A stretch of DNA of 64,000 nucleotides from Zerene cesonia (lineage: Eukaryota > Arthropoda > Insecta > Lepidoptera > Pieridae), in NCBI RefSeq assembly GCF_012273895.1, contig NC_052108.1, positions 5,642,001 through 5,706,000 of the forward strand, given 5' to 3'. The translations under genes were made by a program, and so were the position numbers. A model generated the notes under the pieces. That model made no database searches. It was not told the origin of the DNA and saw nothing but the letters and a program-made list of their open reading frames with translations. Positions 37,264 to 51,966 of the stretch are shown in pieces. The stretch's first letter is position 1; each line of letters begins with the position of its first letter.

Positions 37264-40200
37264 ACAGATTCGAAATTCAAATGTAATATTTTTTTATAAT
37301 TAAGTGTAACAGTATTTATGGCCAGACTAAGTATATAGGTTTAAATAGAAAGTATAAAAAGTAATGCAACGAAATAAATATAGATAAATTCAGTGATATA
37401 GAAAAGATTTCTATTGTTTTTCTGTCGCAAAACTTTGATACATAACGGTACATAGGTATAACGTATATTTTATTAGCTAATGGACGATAAAAGATCGCGT
37501 TAGAATTTAATGAAACATTATGAAAACTCATATTAGTGGGGTGCAGTCAATGATTTGATAAATGTGACAGGAATGAGTCGCAGGTCTACTGATGCGTCGG
37601 TTATTAAACACATCGAGATGATGATATTTAACGTTTTTCAACAAAAATGTACAATAATTACGGAGTTATGGCGCCGAATGATTGCGTGAATTATAAAGAA
37701 AACCACTTAGGGTAATATAATTATTTACTTTCATATATACAAATAAAATGGTATATAAAATTTAACAAGTCTGAGGTCTTTTGGGATACCGTCAGGACAG
37801 ATGTTAACGCGTTCATATTTTTAAGATTTATGATCTTTAGTATCTTCATAAATCTATTTTTCATCAAAGTGAGTACGTTTATCATTATTGCAAGACTGGC
37901 ATTTTCCTTAATTTTTGTGTAATAGTGTAGGAAGGTAACACTCATAAATTCTCATAATTCTCACTTTAACGAATAATGACACGACATTTTATGATTTCTT
38001 GTTTGATATATGTCATTGCATTTACTAGAATCATCTCAAATGCATTATATGCGATGAAATGAATTCGACATTAAAATTTGAACGAGAACAAAAACTCACA
38101 GAATTAAAAGTCAAATTATAACATTGATTAAGCATCGCATTTCAATATCGAGGACATAAAAACCTCCAAGTCATTCCTTAAAACATACAAATAAATGGAC
38201 GTTCATAAAAAAGTTATCAAAACCTGAACGAATACAATGACAACTGCACGCTGAATCGGTAACAAAAAACCGATTTTGAACAAAAAAACAACAATTAAAA
38301 ACTCCGTTTCGGCTGCCCAAAGAAATATTTTGAATACGCTCGCCATGGTTCCGTTTTTTATGTGAAAGGCTCTACACGTGTCTTACCTTGTCGTCTTTAT
38401 TGGTATAGACCAATTAATAACCACTAATAATATATAGCTGCCAGATAAAATACATTAAATTCAAGTTAAATATCGGTTTAAAAAGGCATTTTAGATCGTT
38501 TGACTATTTGTTTAAGATATCTGTAGGTTAACCGGTAAGGTAAATTTAAAAAAATGTGTAATTGTGAATGAATAAAGAGAATTTACAATCCACCAACCAC
38601 CCTCAAATTCGCGCTTACAATTAAATTGCTATCTATTTTTTTTTAACAAATACGTTTTTCTTATTGCTTACATTACTGTTACATTAACACTTAAATGCCT
38701 AAAACCGATTTTTAAATAGTAAATCTGGCTCTCGTCTGATTAGGCAAGAGGTCGTTAAAGAATCGTTCATCCATCGTCCGCGGAGAATCTTATCTGGTTC
38801 TATTTGCAAACGTTCAATCGATACACAGTTGAGTGATTGAGACTGAGTGCTCGCTCGTATTGACAGTCCACTGCATTCTATGTAAAATATGAAAGACTGC
38901 TCCGTGGTACTGATGCTGAGATAGCGCGGATGCGGCATTTGATAATGAATACGGGATAAACAAAATTGGATTGCCGCTGCTGCATTTATTTGTGAGTGAC
39001 CACGTTACGATTATATCAGTTGCGGGATTTGTTACATTTATTCTATGATATTAGGTATATGTTATAATATATTGACCAGTTGCGAATCTCCAAATTTATA
39101 AAGAAAAATATGTAGCTAGACTTATTTGTCTTAAATTCGAAGATTATAAATAAAATTGAGATGCGTATAGATGTGTAAACCAACAATAGATTAAAATGTT
39201 AATGTTTGTGATCTGCGTTTAAAATACGCGTGGAATCTTTTCTCAATGGAAAAAAACACAATCACTATCTAAGAAGCACATCGCTACAGCCATGTCACGT
39301 GTCAATTACAATAGCTAATACAATGCGATATTTCATTCTGAAACGGCTAATGGATTATTAATAGCTCTTATCACCATCGGAATTTCTGTCACGCGTTGTC
39401 ACTCGTAAAAAAATGTCACGTTTTCGTATATTGCGCATCCAATAATTGGTGATTCCGTGCAGATATAGCTTCTGACCATAGGCTGATTGAATTATGGTTG
39501 CACTATACCTGATTAATGCGACATCCACCTTTGACGTTGTATTGTGCGCTCAGATCTGCATCGCCCAATAAGATTGAAAAAGAATACTGACCACGGAATA
39601 TTTGTCCCTCGTGTATTATAATGAAGGTCTAGATGTGCGCTGGGAAACGTGCCGGCGATTTAATCGTTTTTTGTATATTATTAATGCATGAAAATAAATC
39701 GATAAGTATATGGTGTTTTGGAGACGAAATTAAGAAAATTTGCTAATAGGATAATTTCTAGTTGTTTTAAAAGACTATAAAATCTACATTGAATTTTATT
39801 CGATTTGAGCACCATTCTAGTGAAGTTGAGAATTTTAGTGTTTATTCATATGAAACTATTTAAATATTCAAAGAAAAAAAAAGTTCTTTACAATAAATAA
39901 GATCAAATTACGTGAAAAATGTGTTAAACTCTAAACATGTTTTAATTTTAATCGATTCGAACGTTTTCCCTAAACAAAGGAAAATAAATGAATTTTTCAA
40001 AGGCCAAAAATATAAAACGATAAGAGGATTAGGCGGAGCGGAGATGACATTGGAAATTAAGCCTGTTTTCTTTTGTAATTCCCCCCTCCCCCCTTTTCAC
40101 CCTAAAGCGGAGAGCACGTTAAAAATGTATGTTTTCTTTTTCGTAGGGTGGTTTTGCTTCGGTAATTTTAGCGTACGTCTACTGTATGATGTTATGTAAA

Positions 40201-41340
40201 GTGGAAGAGGGTTTCGACTCTAAATTGCACTGCAATTATACTTATTTTTGTCTGGCTGGCATGGTTATGAGAAAAAGTATTTCATCTAATTCATTACAAA
40301 GACGTTTGAAAGACATGCACCTACGCAAGAACTGCTTACAGTTCCTAATGTTACATTGCAGACAAAATTATATAAGTAAAACATTTTCTCCTTTATAAAA
40401 ATCTTTACTTTGCGAACATAAAATGTTCGACAACTGCGATATTGCCCGACGAGCAAAATAATTAAGTACTTAAACGCCAAAATTTCTTCTCAGCGCTTTT
40501 CTGCGGCGAGCCGCATACCGGAATATCTCAACGACGCGTCTTTGAAACCACCAGGTAATTAAAGTGATACGCGGTCAAAAACTTGCGACTCGCCTGCGCA
40601 AGCTTCGCTTACTATGCTGTTTTTGTACTATCAAACATTACGACTGAGAACGTCCTTACATTTGCGATTGAATCCATTGATTGCTAAGTTAAAGTCAACA
40701 GTCCAATCGCCGTTGAAAAAATCCAATGAATAGCGCGCGAACTGGTGGATTAGGTTAGGAATCAGTAGATGATTTCCCAGATACAATGGGATGCGGTTCT
40801 GGCGGTCCGAAACACAGAAAAACCACGCGTCGATCGCGAACACAGTCAATAAATTATACTGGACTTCGAGTCTCGACACCACTCAATACTGGCGTTAAAT
40901 AAAAAACATTAAGGGCTTGTCGAAATAATCTAAGGGAAAAAGTGATATTTGACCAATTTGGAGGCGACTGATGAAATGTTGATTGAAGAAAGTTAAGCCT
41001 TTGCTGCTATTTAGTTTTATGGCTAAAGTACCCTTCTAACAATAGTGTCACATCCTTATTAATAGCCCACAAATTTTCTTACGGTTCATTTTATATATTA
41101 GGTATGTATCAATCTAAACTGCATATTTCAAAGAATAAATTTAAAAAATATATTTGTACCTATTTAAATATACAGTTAATGTTCAATGAAGTAGGGGCAC
41201 AGATTATATTTTATGTTATTATAAGAACCTATCAAATATAATGGAAATAAAAATAGAACGCAATATCATAAATCTCGTAGCGCTGTTCAAATTTCCAACA
41301 TACGCGACATGAGAATTCAAATGACGTCCAAGAAAATCTG
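37264..41340. other. Intron-like AT-rich DNA, no gene seen
   Basis: No plausible coding frame. A C6-T-C6 tract lies at 40081-40093 and a GC-richer patch at 40495-40620. Nothing else recognised. Confidence 0.55.
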
Positions 41341-41380
41341 AATTAGTATTCTAAAATGCAATTTCATTGCTGTAATTTCA

Positions 41381-41488
41381 GCGAGGGGGTCGGGGGTGGT
41401 TGGTACATATTCATCTTGTTAGGTATGCGCCCGGATGCGCTGGCTTCAGCAAACACAATAAGAGCCTTACCCCACCCTCCCCCTACGC
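41381..41488. repeat. G-rich / C-rich imperfect inverted pair
   Basis: A G-rich arm at 41381-41405 (gcgagggggtcgggggtgg...) and a C-rich arm at 41469-41488 (accccaccctccccctacgc) are roughly complementary around a loop of about 63 bases. The patch is open in both directions (88 codons +, 69 codons -), but neither product resembles a known family. Confidence 0.4.
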
Positions 41489-42379
41489 TTATGGAAAACT
41501 TATTAGAGCGCGGCCCGCTGGGGAATCCTTTTTCCTTCGGTAAATATTTGAGGGAGAAATTAAAATTTGACAACGGACGTTCTAAGATAGGACCGTACTA
41601 TATGCCCGTACGTGATATTTGAGGCGTAAAATGAAATTTAGATTCAATTTAGACGGCTCGCCTTCGCCGTACTATCCCTAAGTAATTTTCATTTTATGTA
41701 TCATGCAAAAAGTTATACATAAAAGTGATTCATATGCAGCTTTAACGATACTTTAACATCATAAGCTCCAAGGATTAACAGAACATTTACACAGGGATCG
41801 CTGGAAAAGTAATGTTATTTACAAAAAAGAAATAATGCGAGTCGTAAAACGTTTTCTTGCGACGGCAGAGAGCAACAAACAATAATTCACACGTAAGATC
41901 AATGTAGTGAAAAATGAGAAAGCTTCCAAACGTGCGCCGCATTCGCCTTACATCCCCTAACAAATGAGTTCCTATATACGTATATATACTTGGCTTATTT
42001 CACTGAAATTAGCTCCCATTTCGGTCGTACAATGAAAAATTGAAATCGTTTTACGACTATCGAACGTGAATATGTTTGAGTTGATGTAAACGTGTTTGGA
42101 TTTGAATTTTTTGTTATATTCTACAAGCTACGTTTAAAACTATTTTATATGTTGTAAAAGAAACATTTAAATCTAACCAGACTGTATGCGATATTTTATA
42201 ATATTTATACTAAAAGCTAAAAGCGTTTCTTGGCATTCTATCCAAGTATGGTAATAATATAATGAATCACATGCTTGTATCTCAAATTGATCACACACGA
42301 TACAATAAGAGCGAAATCTCTGTATCATGCAGCGGTATTTCCTTAAAAGCTTATATAACATTAAGGGGTAATGTCTTGG

Positions 42380-42540
42380 CAGTAATTAAAGGGGGGTTGC
42401 GGAGGCTGTGCGGCTGGGCGTGGTTGGCGCATGCGCAAACAGTTTTAATTATAAGGAAGAAAACTGATCGGCACCTTGCTTCATTAGGGAGCACAATTGT
42501 TTGCGAGCCGCGATTGGCTCAGCTGGTAGGTATTGGGGTA
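42380..42540. promoter_or_regulatory. GC-richer intronic patch with NRF1/Ewg-like and CCAAT-like words
   Basis: GCGCATGCGC at 42427-42436 is a perfect palindrome and the core of the NRF1/Erect wing site. ATTGG occurs at 42513-42517 inside a GAGCC/GGCTC hairpin (42505-42520). This pairing is common in animal promoters. No transcript start is otherwise supported. Confidence 0.3.
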
Positions 42541-45500
42541 TATAGGACTTTCTATTTACTTATAATTGAGTCTGTGGCTTGATTTATTTAGTAAAGAAGT
42601 TACCTTTGGTAATATTTTTGAGTTATCTTTGAGTTAGAGTGATTTGTGGTTATTATGAAGATGTTAATGCGAGTTTTTTTTAATAGGTACGCTTGGTGAA
42701 TAAGGCGATTAGGTAAATTGAAATTACTTAGAAGTGATCATATAAGGCAAGAATAGTAGTCATTCAATTTAGATATCTTGAATGTCATTATAGAATTAAT
42801 TTTCTGTTTCTCGAGTAATGCTTTAAATGAGAAGCATAATAAATATACAATCCTATTTTAAGCACATCAATACCTAACTTTACATTGGACTTAAAAATAT
42901 ATTATATACTTTTGTGATTCAAATGGAAATAGACGCAAATTCTCAATAAGGCGGATTTAAAGCGGAATAAGATAGAGTTGGGGTGATATATGTCGCATTA
43001 CTATAAGTCTGCTAATAAAATAGGCATGAACTTGACGGATTCGATCCAACAGACAGGGGATTTGTGTTTTACCAACTTTATACAAAGGCTTATGTGCGTG
43101 TTGTTTTGTTAGCTGTATTGAAACCGATTATCTTTACTTGAACTGTTCTGTATAGATGCTTAGAACACAAGTTAAAGATATATTTATAAACGAAAGTTTC
43201 CCTTGAAAGAATACGAATATAACATTACACAATCTTTTTTTTTAATAATTATAAACAGGAAAGAGCTTGTCAATGAAACTACAAGGTATATAAGGTATTG
43301 TTTCTGATATTCAATAATAGTTGCGTTGAATTACATGCAATACTTAACGTTAGTTTTATTCAATTCTGTCAAAGAATGCCGCACAAATCTCGCAACGGTT
43401 CATGCCAACTGTTCCTACATCAATGAATTCGATTCACGCGTCACTCGAAACTAAAACTGCTCTTTCAAAGACCCCGTTGTCATAGCAAAAGGTATGTCTT
43501 GTGGCATATCTAAATAGTATGATTTAAATAAAAAATCGTAGCACGCGACGAGCCTTCATGTAAATCGTAACTTCAAAACCGCCTCACGTAGGGAGGAAGG
43601 GTGCATATATTTTTGATTTGTTCTTGCTTAGCCAATTTTTCCTTGTATTCTTCATCTCTAACGATAATTTCAAAGGAAAATAAATGTAAATTATGTTCAG
43701 AAACTGCGCGGGGAGAAAAGTGAACAATACATCAATCGGATGTAATGCAATGTTTATTTGAAGAATAACTAGAAATATTTAGTCTCACGATTCGTTGCGC
43801 AATTAATATGTATTGTACGAGATAAACTGCTGGTATCGAAGCGGATATCTGTTAGTTTTTAATCAAAAATATTGCCGGGACAGTACACATTTCTCTACGT
43901 GTCGCCCGAAATCCTAAATTATGTTTCAAAACATATTCCAATCTCCGAGATATGGATCTCGTTTGTTATTTTTCTTAACCATTTTAGCATTCACTGCGCA
44001 ACCCATCCGACATGCCTAATGCCCTTTATATGTTCCTATATAATAAGGAAAATCGCTGCGAAATGAGAAAAAAATGTCAATGATTGAACGTCATACCTTT
44101 GGGAATAAATTTCGTAAAGGGGCGGGTTAGGATCTCATAGTCGAATCAGCAATTTGATTTTTCCGAATAATGTATATTATTCTTTAGAAAGTAATGTTGT
44201 TAGACGGTAATAGGATGTAATGTTATTATAAGCTTATTAAATAGATACGTGCTTTTAATATTCGAAGGTATTTTATTGATAACGAGGTTTGAGAAGGAAA
44301 CGGTTTGTAAAATTACTCGGGAACTGTATTTTCGATCGATATAATACGTATAATAATGTTGCTCTAAGGAATTAAAATTAAATATAGTATAGTTATAAAT
44401 ACAAAGAGGCGTTTATCTTAGTAAAAATAAGAACTATATAGAAATAGCAGAAATATATAGTAATCTGTTGGGGTGTATTACTGAAATAATTACAGTTTAC
44501 AAAGTGGACCTTTTATCTCCTTTCTCTTATCGCTGTTTGCCCAATTTATCTTCAGAAATGTCTCTTTTACGAGCTCCCCCTAAAATAGTTTGCTAGTTTA
44601 GTTAAGGACAAAAATCTTTATTATTTAAGAAAAAACGTACATTACAAATTCGAACCATAATAACAATTTTCTTTTAATAAAACAAACTTTCAAGTAATGA
44701 GTATAATTTCTTTTTCACTTCATGTAAAGGTTTCTATAATTTATTATAATGAGTATATTTGATAAGAAAGTCATTATTTATTTATCTCTGATTCTGTTTA
44801 TAAATAATAAAATAAACGAAATAATGTTTTTAAATAGGTTCGTAACAAGTTTATGATATAGGAGTAAGTAGAACTCAAGTCTCGACAATGAAATTAATTT
44901 CATGTTTCCATTGGAATTATTTATGGGTTCGAATAAGCAATAAACGTATACCGATAACATGTACTTGCTTACGATCGTTAAGACCGTGGATTTATCTAAA
45001 AAGAACAAAAATGTCCCCGGGTTAACCCTGCCCGTCGTAAACGAGCCGAGCGGTACTATGGGGCGAGCGACAACAAAAATACTTTATTTATATGCTAATG
45101 TAATTTATATGACGCTTAATGTTTCGTGGCTGGTAACGCACGATTTCGATCCATTCTTTCAGAGAGTTAAACGAGATGGGAAATAGAGCTGTCTGCTGTT
45201 GAAATTAAGGCAGTATTTACTGTGTTGGAAGTGTCGTATGTCGATACGATTATGAATGCGCGGTAGGAGGTAGATCCCATCCCAGCTTCTTTGGAGGCGG
45301 TGGGAGGAAGCTAGCTCCGGGGGAATCAATAAAAATACGCGAGAACAGCGTTGATTATACAACGGAAATTTCGGTAGAAACGGCTCTTTCAATAATTCAA
45401 AGTTACTTATACGCCAGTACCGAAATCGTTTGTGGAATGCGATAGGCGTTTATACATTCTACCTTTAAGCGTTCACAAGTAGCATATGTATTAGAAGTGT

Positions 45501-48500
45501 ACATTATTCGTATTAATTTGAGTTTATAGCTTTTTAAATGGCTTTGTATCATATTATGAGGGATTATGAGTATTGATATTACATTTATGCAAAATCATCT
45601 ACACTAATATACGAGATTAAACATTACATTCTTGCCATGTTTTTCGAATAGATTGTTGTTCCAAACGCCTACAGTAATAGTCCTTTCATATACTTCTTAC
45701 TCTATGTACAATATTTACTTCTTGATAACATATACCTCTGCTGTACGTTTAAGATAAGCTAGTCTATACCTAATACTACCTGATTGGTGGCCGCTATGAG
45801 CGATCTGATTATTATTTAAATCATACAACGTCCCATATTTATGTATTTATACAAAAGGTGGGTATACCTGAGCAGTAATGTAATGCATGCATTAGTCATT
45901 CAAATTAGACGAAAACAAGATAGTCGACGAGTGATGGACATTCAATCTTTGTATTGTATGGGATTTGCATAAAAATCCGCGACGTTAAGACGGCCGAGCG
46001 CTTTTAATGCAGATTCAGGGATTGTACGAACATAAATACAATATTATACATATAAATTACATATTGGACATAGTAAGGGAATGGACTTTTTCTTACTATG
46101 ATAGGCGTGTTTGTGGACGTGCAATTGATGTGTGTGATTGTTTTTTTAAAAGATATTTTAAGATATTTAATTTCAATAGCATGTTGATTATTTTTTATCT
46201 ACTTTTATATATTAGGGACTTTAAGAAACGTTTACTTTGTATCATGTCATGTTTGGCAGGAATACAAATAAAAACTGTTGAGCATGACTTAAAAACTCTA
46301 CAGAGGTACGGTTTTTAAATTACAATAGGCTGTTTAGATTAGAAAAAGATTTAAAAAATACCTTCTAGGTAACACTAAAGGGAATTAGTTATCATGATAT
46401 GTTTGTGACACTGAATATGTAAATTAGTAGGTAATTAAGAACTAAAATGATTTACTTTTATTTTGTTTAAAATATTTTGCAATCGAAACTACTATAACCA
46501 AAAACAAATAATTTCCCATTAGCAATCTAATGGAAGTTAACATAAAAAAGAAAAAATCGACATCCGCAAACCGTAATTTTGATACCTTAATAAATATTGA
46601 AATTTATATGCCTCGTATTAGTCTTGTAGATTTTTATTATCAAATTAGTTTTACAGCGATGTTATTGTCATTTGTCCAATACCTGTCGATTATTGTTTAT
46701 TTTATAGCTTTGATATGAGGGCGATTTGGAGAGGACGGTATCGCATAAAATTGAGCATACCTACACGTTATGCAGCGATACGCATTTCTCTTTAAAATAT
46801 CCTTAACATTTGCCCAGCAAATTTAAGGAGCTATAAATTTTAGTCATTATAATAATAATAACAGTTGGTGTGGTATCGGGACAGGATGTTAAAACGTCTT
46901 TTGTTCGAATGTTCGTTACACGCATACCAATGATCTCGGATTATTAAGCAAGCCACATTTTTTTCAATCAACGCGTTATTATAAATGCTAACGCGACATA
47001 TGAAGTTCATTTTAGTTCTCTAAAGCGTGATACGATTGTTTCACATATACAACGGCGGACTTTAGGTTTTCCGTGTTACAGAAGATACGGTCAGTAACCT
47101 ACTAGATTCGTGATATCGAAATTTCCTCAATTTAACGTCACTTATGAAAGTTGACAGATTCGCACAAAAACAAATGCCTCTCGCAAAGCAATTTAAAGTA
47201 TGTTAGTAGCATTCAGAGGACTATCGAGGCGCCACACAGATCATTATACAAGTGGGAACTTAAAACAACCCATCATTAGATATTAGCATAACAGCACACA
47301 GCAAAAAGCTGGCAAAATGTCAGAAAATATGCAGCGTAAGTCACCGTGTCGAATTTTAACGACAGCCGAGGGGAAAGTCACACAGCCACTGATTTATTGT
47401 CGTGTTTGATAACTTATTTGATCACTTTATGATAGTAGGAAAGCTCATAAGGCACGTCATGCAAATCAACTGGATTAAGGATGTAACGGACGGCGCTGCG
47501 TGACAAAACGACCGACCTTTACGCATCATAACGGTACAGAAATTATCCAGCCGCCACGGAAATGACAAGAAAATCACCAACGGCTTTCAATGCTAAATCA
47601 AACTTATTACGCCTCTATACACACGTCGCGCACTCAAACATTAAGCTATCTCTATTAGTTAATGTGACTTTCAAATACGACACGTATTTATATTTCCTCG
47701 GCAAAAGCAATCATAGTAATAGTACGATCGAGGTGTAAAGAACCCATTATGAAACTCTCATGACTCATTTACGCTTAAAATAGAATTAAATTTTAGCAGC
47801 AGTTGGTTTCGTATCACGTTTATAATAAGAATAAGTTAATTTAAATAAAATGTACGAATTAGCATGCTAGTGTGTGCGCGGATCTTTCCATTGTTTTCGC
47901 TAAATGACATCAAAGTTGAGGCGGCAGTGTGTATTTAGCATGTAAAATGAAATTGTTGTGTTTTCTAAGAAATATGTAATGTAAGCTCAACAGGTGTACT
48001 GCGTGGAGTAATCAGTCCGCGGAGATCCGATACGGATTTACCTACCTTTGAAATGTGCTAAATGCAACTCGACAGCATGAACTGGGCATAGCGATACGAC
48101 GCGAAGTGATTTCTAATTATTGCTTAAACATTTAATAGATTGCGCTTTGCTCGTGACCACAATTGCTGTAAATTATTTGAAACGTCACAGATGTGTAAAT
48201 TAAATAACAGCCTACGAAATACTGCTATTTGGCAATAAATTTAATAACAGATTTGTAACGATTCAAAGATTAGCGGAACAACTTATTTTAGATTGAATGA
48301 AATGTTTTATTGTCTATCTTACCGTTAGTAAATTTTATTGACTGTTTAGTAATTTATACCTTATACTATGAGCATCATCGCATGGTACATGAAACAAAAA
48401 GATAAAACACCAATTAAACATGAGACTGTATGTGGATTTTATTGAAATAACGTGAAAGCATTGATTGTTTTGGAATTTTCAATAATTGAAGTAGACGAGA

Positions 48501-51500
48501 AAGAACACACAAAGGACTGGGTTGTACCTACTAATTCGAAATTTCGCAAAGAATATTAAAGTCAATTATTGTGATACCAAAAGTTTTCTCATTATAGGAA
48601 TTACATATGATTCTGAAATTTCCTTTACGCAGATTTTTATGAATTTCGAGTTCTCAAACGAAACTTACAAGGTTTTATGTTAATCCTCGTATATTAACTC
48701 GAAGGTTGGTCGAAATGACACCTGATTATTATTTATCAGTCATGAAAAGCGACGGGACCGTCACGTTTTCTGGCAAAAAGCATTCGAAAAACATGGAAAA
48801 GGGTAAAAAATCAGGGTGATATTAAAATAAGCTTACGTGCAGTCGCGTTCGGACTGCAGTCACGTTTGATGGTAATGACAAATTTGTGACCATTGTTATT
48901 GTTGACGATTTTCATCAAGGTCCGACTTTTGAACAACGGACGTGTCAATAGCACGTTTTATTGCAGTTAATTATGAAAAAAATGGATCCCGTGCTAGAGT
49001 TTAAGCGCGCAAGGTCGACGATTTAGTCGTTCAGTTAATTGTCAATTAGATTACTATCTTGGGTCAGAAGAGAAATCTGTTATCACGAAGTGCCCTCGAA
49101 GCACGGACGCGTGTAATTGCGATAAAGATATAGCAATTAAACGTTTGTTTGACGCAACGCTTAATAACTCAGACGCTATAATTAGAGACTACAATGCTGT
49201 CACAAAGCTCTGCTGTAATTTATAGCTTAGACTCGCAATTATGGCAACTCGTGTTTACAATAACGAAATTTAAATAAGCTTTCGAAAACCTCAAAATTGC
49301 TTCCATTGCATAGTGCATTAGGGTTTGCCACTAAACGACTAAGGCAAAGTTGAAATGTAAATCAAAGTAACATTAATTGTCGTGTTTATTAATTACCACG
49401 TCACGCAGGCTCCATTAGAGGTCTCATTAAGTGAATAATGTCTGTGTAAACAAAGGTGATGGGGGAATCACGCGACGATGACTTGCATTAGACCGTGGTC
49501 TTAGCTTTGTGGCATCCGTTTTGGAAAGTGAAACTCGATAAACGTGCAATTAATGGCAATTGTAGCGTTCTGTTGGCGTATTCGTGTAATAACAGAGCCG
49601 GCCTTTGTTGTATCGCATCGACAAATGTTTGCTTATTGTCTTCATAACTGGGAATTAAAGTTAGTATAGAATTATTTTGAGAAATTCTCCGCTGTGCGGT
49701 AAAAGTGGTTTCCATTTTTTATCACGTGACAGACTGGATGTGTTCATGGTGCAATAGAGGTGGATAACATTTGGTTTGATGTGTTTTATAGAAAAGAATG
49801 TGATTTTTCAGATCTTGTGATCTTGTGATCTTGTGATGAGAAGATGTTGTTTATGAATCGATGCACTAGAAAAGTATCTACATACATTTAACGATAATTT
49901 CAATAATCAAAAGATAATCTTGATCCTTAATAATAAGTAAGCGGGATTCAGAGGAAAATTTCAAATTATATTACTCCAGATAGTGAAATGATTCATTATC
50001 TTCCACATAGCTTGCTTGCTTATTGCGTTGCATAAATACATTATTAGATTTTCTCTCTCTTTGTCTAAAGACGAAAATAAAGGCCATACAATTATACAAA
50101 TAACTCATCCAAATGCAATAATTGCACATGCCTAGCTAGTTTAATGTTTCCATTAAATCCAGGAATCAGTGTGAGAAATCTGAAGACAATCCAGTTTAAT
50201 TAGAACTAAAGTTAAGTCGTACAGGGTCGTTTCAAAAGTCCATGAATACAGAACAACTGAGGGGACATTTTGATTTGATACACTTATTGAGCGTCCCGTT
50301 GCTTGCCAAATAAAAGAATTAAATAAAAGAACTGGTTCTTAGGACAAAGGGCCCTCATAATGAGCTCTGCGCTTTGTGAAGAGCCCTTGAAATCGGTGGA
50401 TTGCGTTGCAATATGTTTTTTCAAGTTAAATGTAACTATTATTTGTGTTCAGTTGTGTGTGACGTATGTTCATCAGTTTGGCTCGTTGTGCTGAGATCGT
50501 GATAAGGAGGCATATTTTAAATTTACGATGGTATTTATTTTAATATGGCATTCAAATTTTGCAGGTGAGCAGAGTGATCGAAATATTGAAAGAACATAGC
50601 TTTCGCATTGTAGGTGTTTGGATAAAAAGTAGGCTATGTCACCTTCTAGCAGCTATAAGCGATGAATATATGAGATACCTGTAACTTAATAATGTGATCT
50701 CTGTTTATTAAATGAATGATATATTAAATGATCTATATAGTGAGATTGGTATAGAACAAGGAATTCAATACACCATTGAAGACATCTCGTATAAAAGACA
50801 AAAGTAGGTACTCATGAACCATATTTTTTGGTGGATTATAAAATTATATAACTGTGAATAGCTTCTACAAAAACTTGTCAAAATAAAACGTATCGTTCGC
50901 TGGTTGTACGTATATTCAAACAATTTGAAACTTCAATACAGAACTGTTAAAATTTTAAGTTTTATCAAAACAATAAATCAATCACAATAGCCAACCCATA
51001 GCGCTGATTAAAACTGACATGTATCTATTGAAACAATAGACAGCGATTCTCCCACCAGGCTTAGACAAGAACTTCCTTATTGCGTTAGCGTGATCGTTCT
51101 GAAATCGTTCAATCAGATAATAATCTAGTCCCGGCTCAATCCTGACTATTTAGCGCTTCGCAATGGGCTCAATTAGAGGACGGCGGATATGCGGGCCCCT
51201 TCCTAGCTGTGCGACACGATAAAATGACGCTGCTACATGCGATTTACCGTTTAGAAATTTTGGGAAAATTCGCTTAAAATAAGCTTTGATTTATGCATTT
51301 TTAAATATATTGCATGTGAAAATTGTGTAAACTACATTGAATGTGTATTTAAAGATCGTAATTTTTTATATTCATTATCGATAGTTGCTAAAAATTTAAT
51401 CCATTCGAGCTTCCAAAATGTTTGCAATACTATAGGGTTACCTTTGATAAATAAATTTTTGAATTATTTATTTTATAACTAGTAATTATTCATCAGAACG

Positions 51501-51795
51501 TTATAGTCTACAATTGTTTCAAAATATAACTCATATAATAATTAAAATAAAAGACAATATACAACGAAAAAACATTATAATATCTGTGGTCGGATCGAGC
51601 GCCATTTTAGGCGTACACACTTCGTACTGATTCCCGCTCAAATTAGTGAGCGAGTGATTTCAACAGGGACATTAAACTAACCGTTGGAACTCTGATGTGA
51701 TTTATTTTCAGTCATAAATGATTCTAATTTGTAGTTAGTGTTATGTTTAATGAAAATAATGAATAAATCTAAATATGTTTGCATGTTACTTGTAT
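42541..51795. other. Intron-like AT-rich DNA, no gene seen
   Basis: About 9 kb without a plausible coding frame. The small frames (for example 44959-45186, 46007-46318, 49488-49715) have no recognisable domain. One 8-bp tandem repeat at 49811 is listed separately. Confidence 0.55.
49811..49838. repeat. Tandem 8-mer (GATCTTGT)x3.5
   Basis: Three perfect GATCTTGT copies and a partial fourth (GATG). Confidence 0.9.
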
Positions 51796-51966
51796 TGTAT
51801 ACTAATATTATAAAGAAGTAGCTTAGTATTTTTTGTATGTTTGTAACGTTTTCACGCAAGAACCACTGGTGAGATGTCGAAAATTCGTTCATTATTACAA
51901 AACGGCAAATTCATTGAGTGACATAGGCTATATATGTACCAAAGGCGAAGCCGGCCGATTTTTAAT
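51796..51966 (+). mobile_element. Degenerate Helitron-like lepidopteran repeat, copy 3
   Basis: Begins 'tatactaatattataaagaa', continues with 'tttcacgcaagaaccactgg' and 'gagtgacataggctatatat', and fades after 'ggcgaagccggccga'. The block order matches a widespread lepidopteran repeat as I recall it. The 3' CTAG end is lost. Confidence 0.6.

Noticed and set aside
36164..37303. Long frames of nearly 380 codons across 36-37 kb
   Set aside because: They consist of assembly Ns; only short unrelated sequence flanks the gap.
42262..42582. 106-codon plus-strand frame
   Set aside because: No recognisable domain; open because of the GC-rich patch at 42380-42540.
49811..49838. Short tandem repeat considered as a CRISPR-like array
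   Set aside because: Repeats of 8 bp are directly abutting without spacers; the genome is animal.
50221..50400. 'cagggtcgtttcaaaagtcc' considered as a mariner-type terminal repeat
   Set aside because: No matching inverted end, TA duplication or transposase remnant found nearby.
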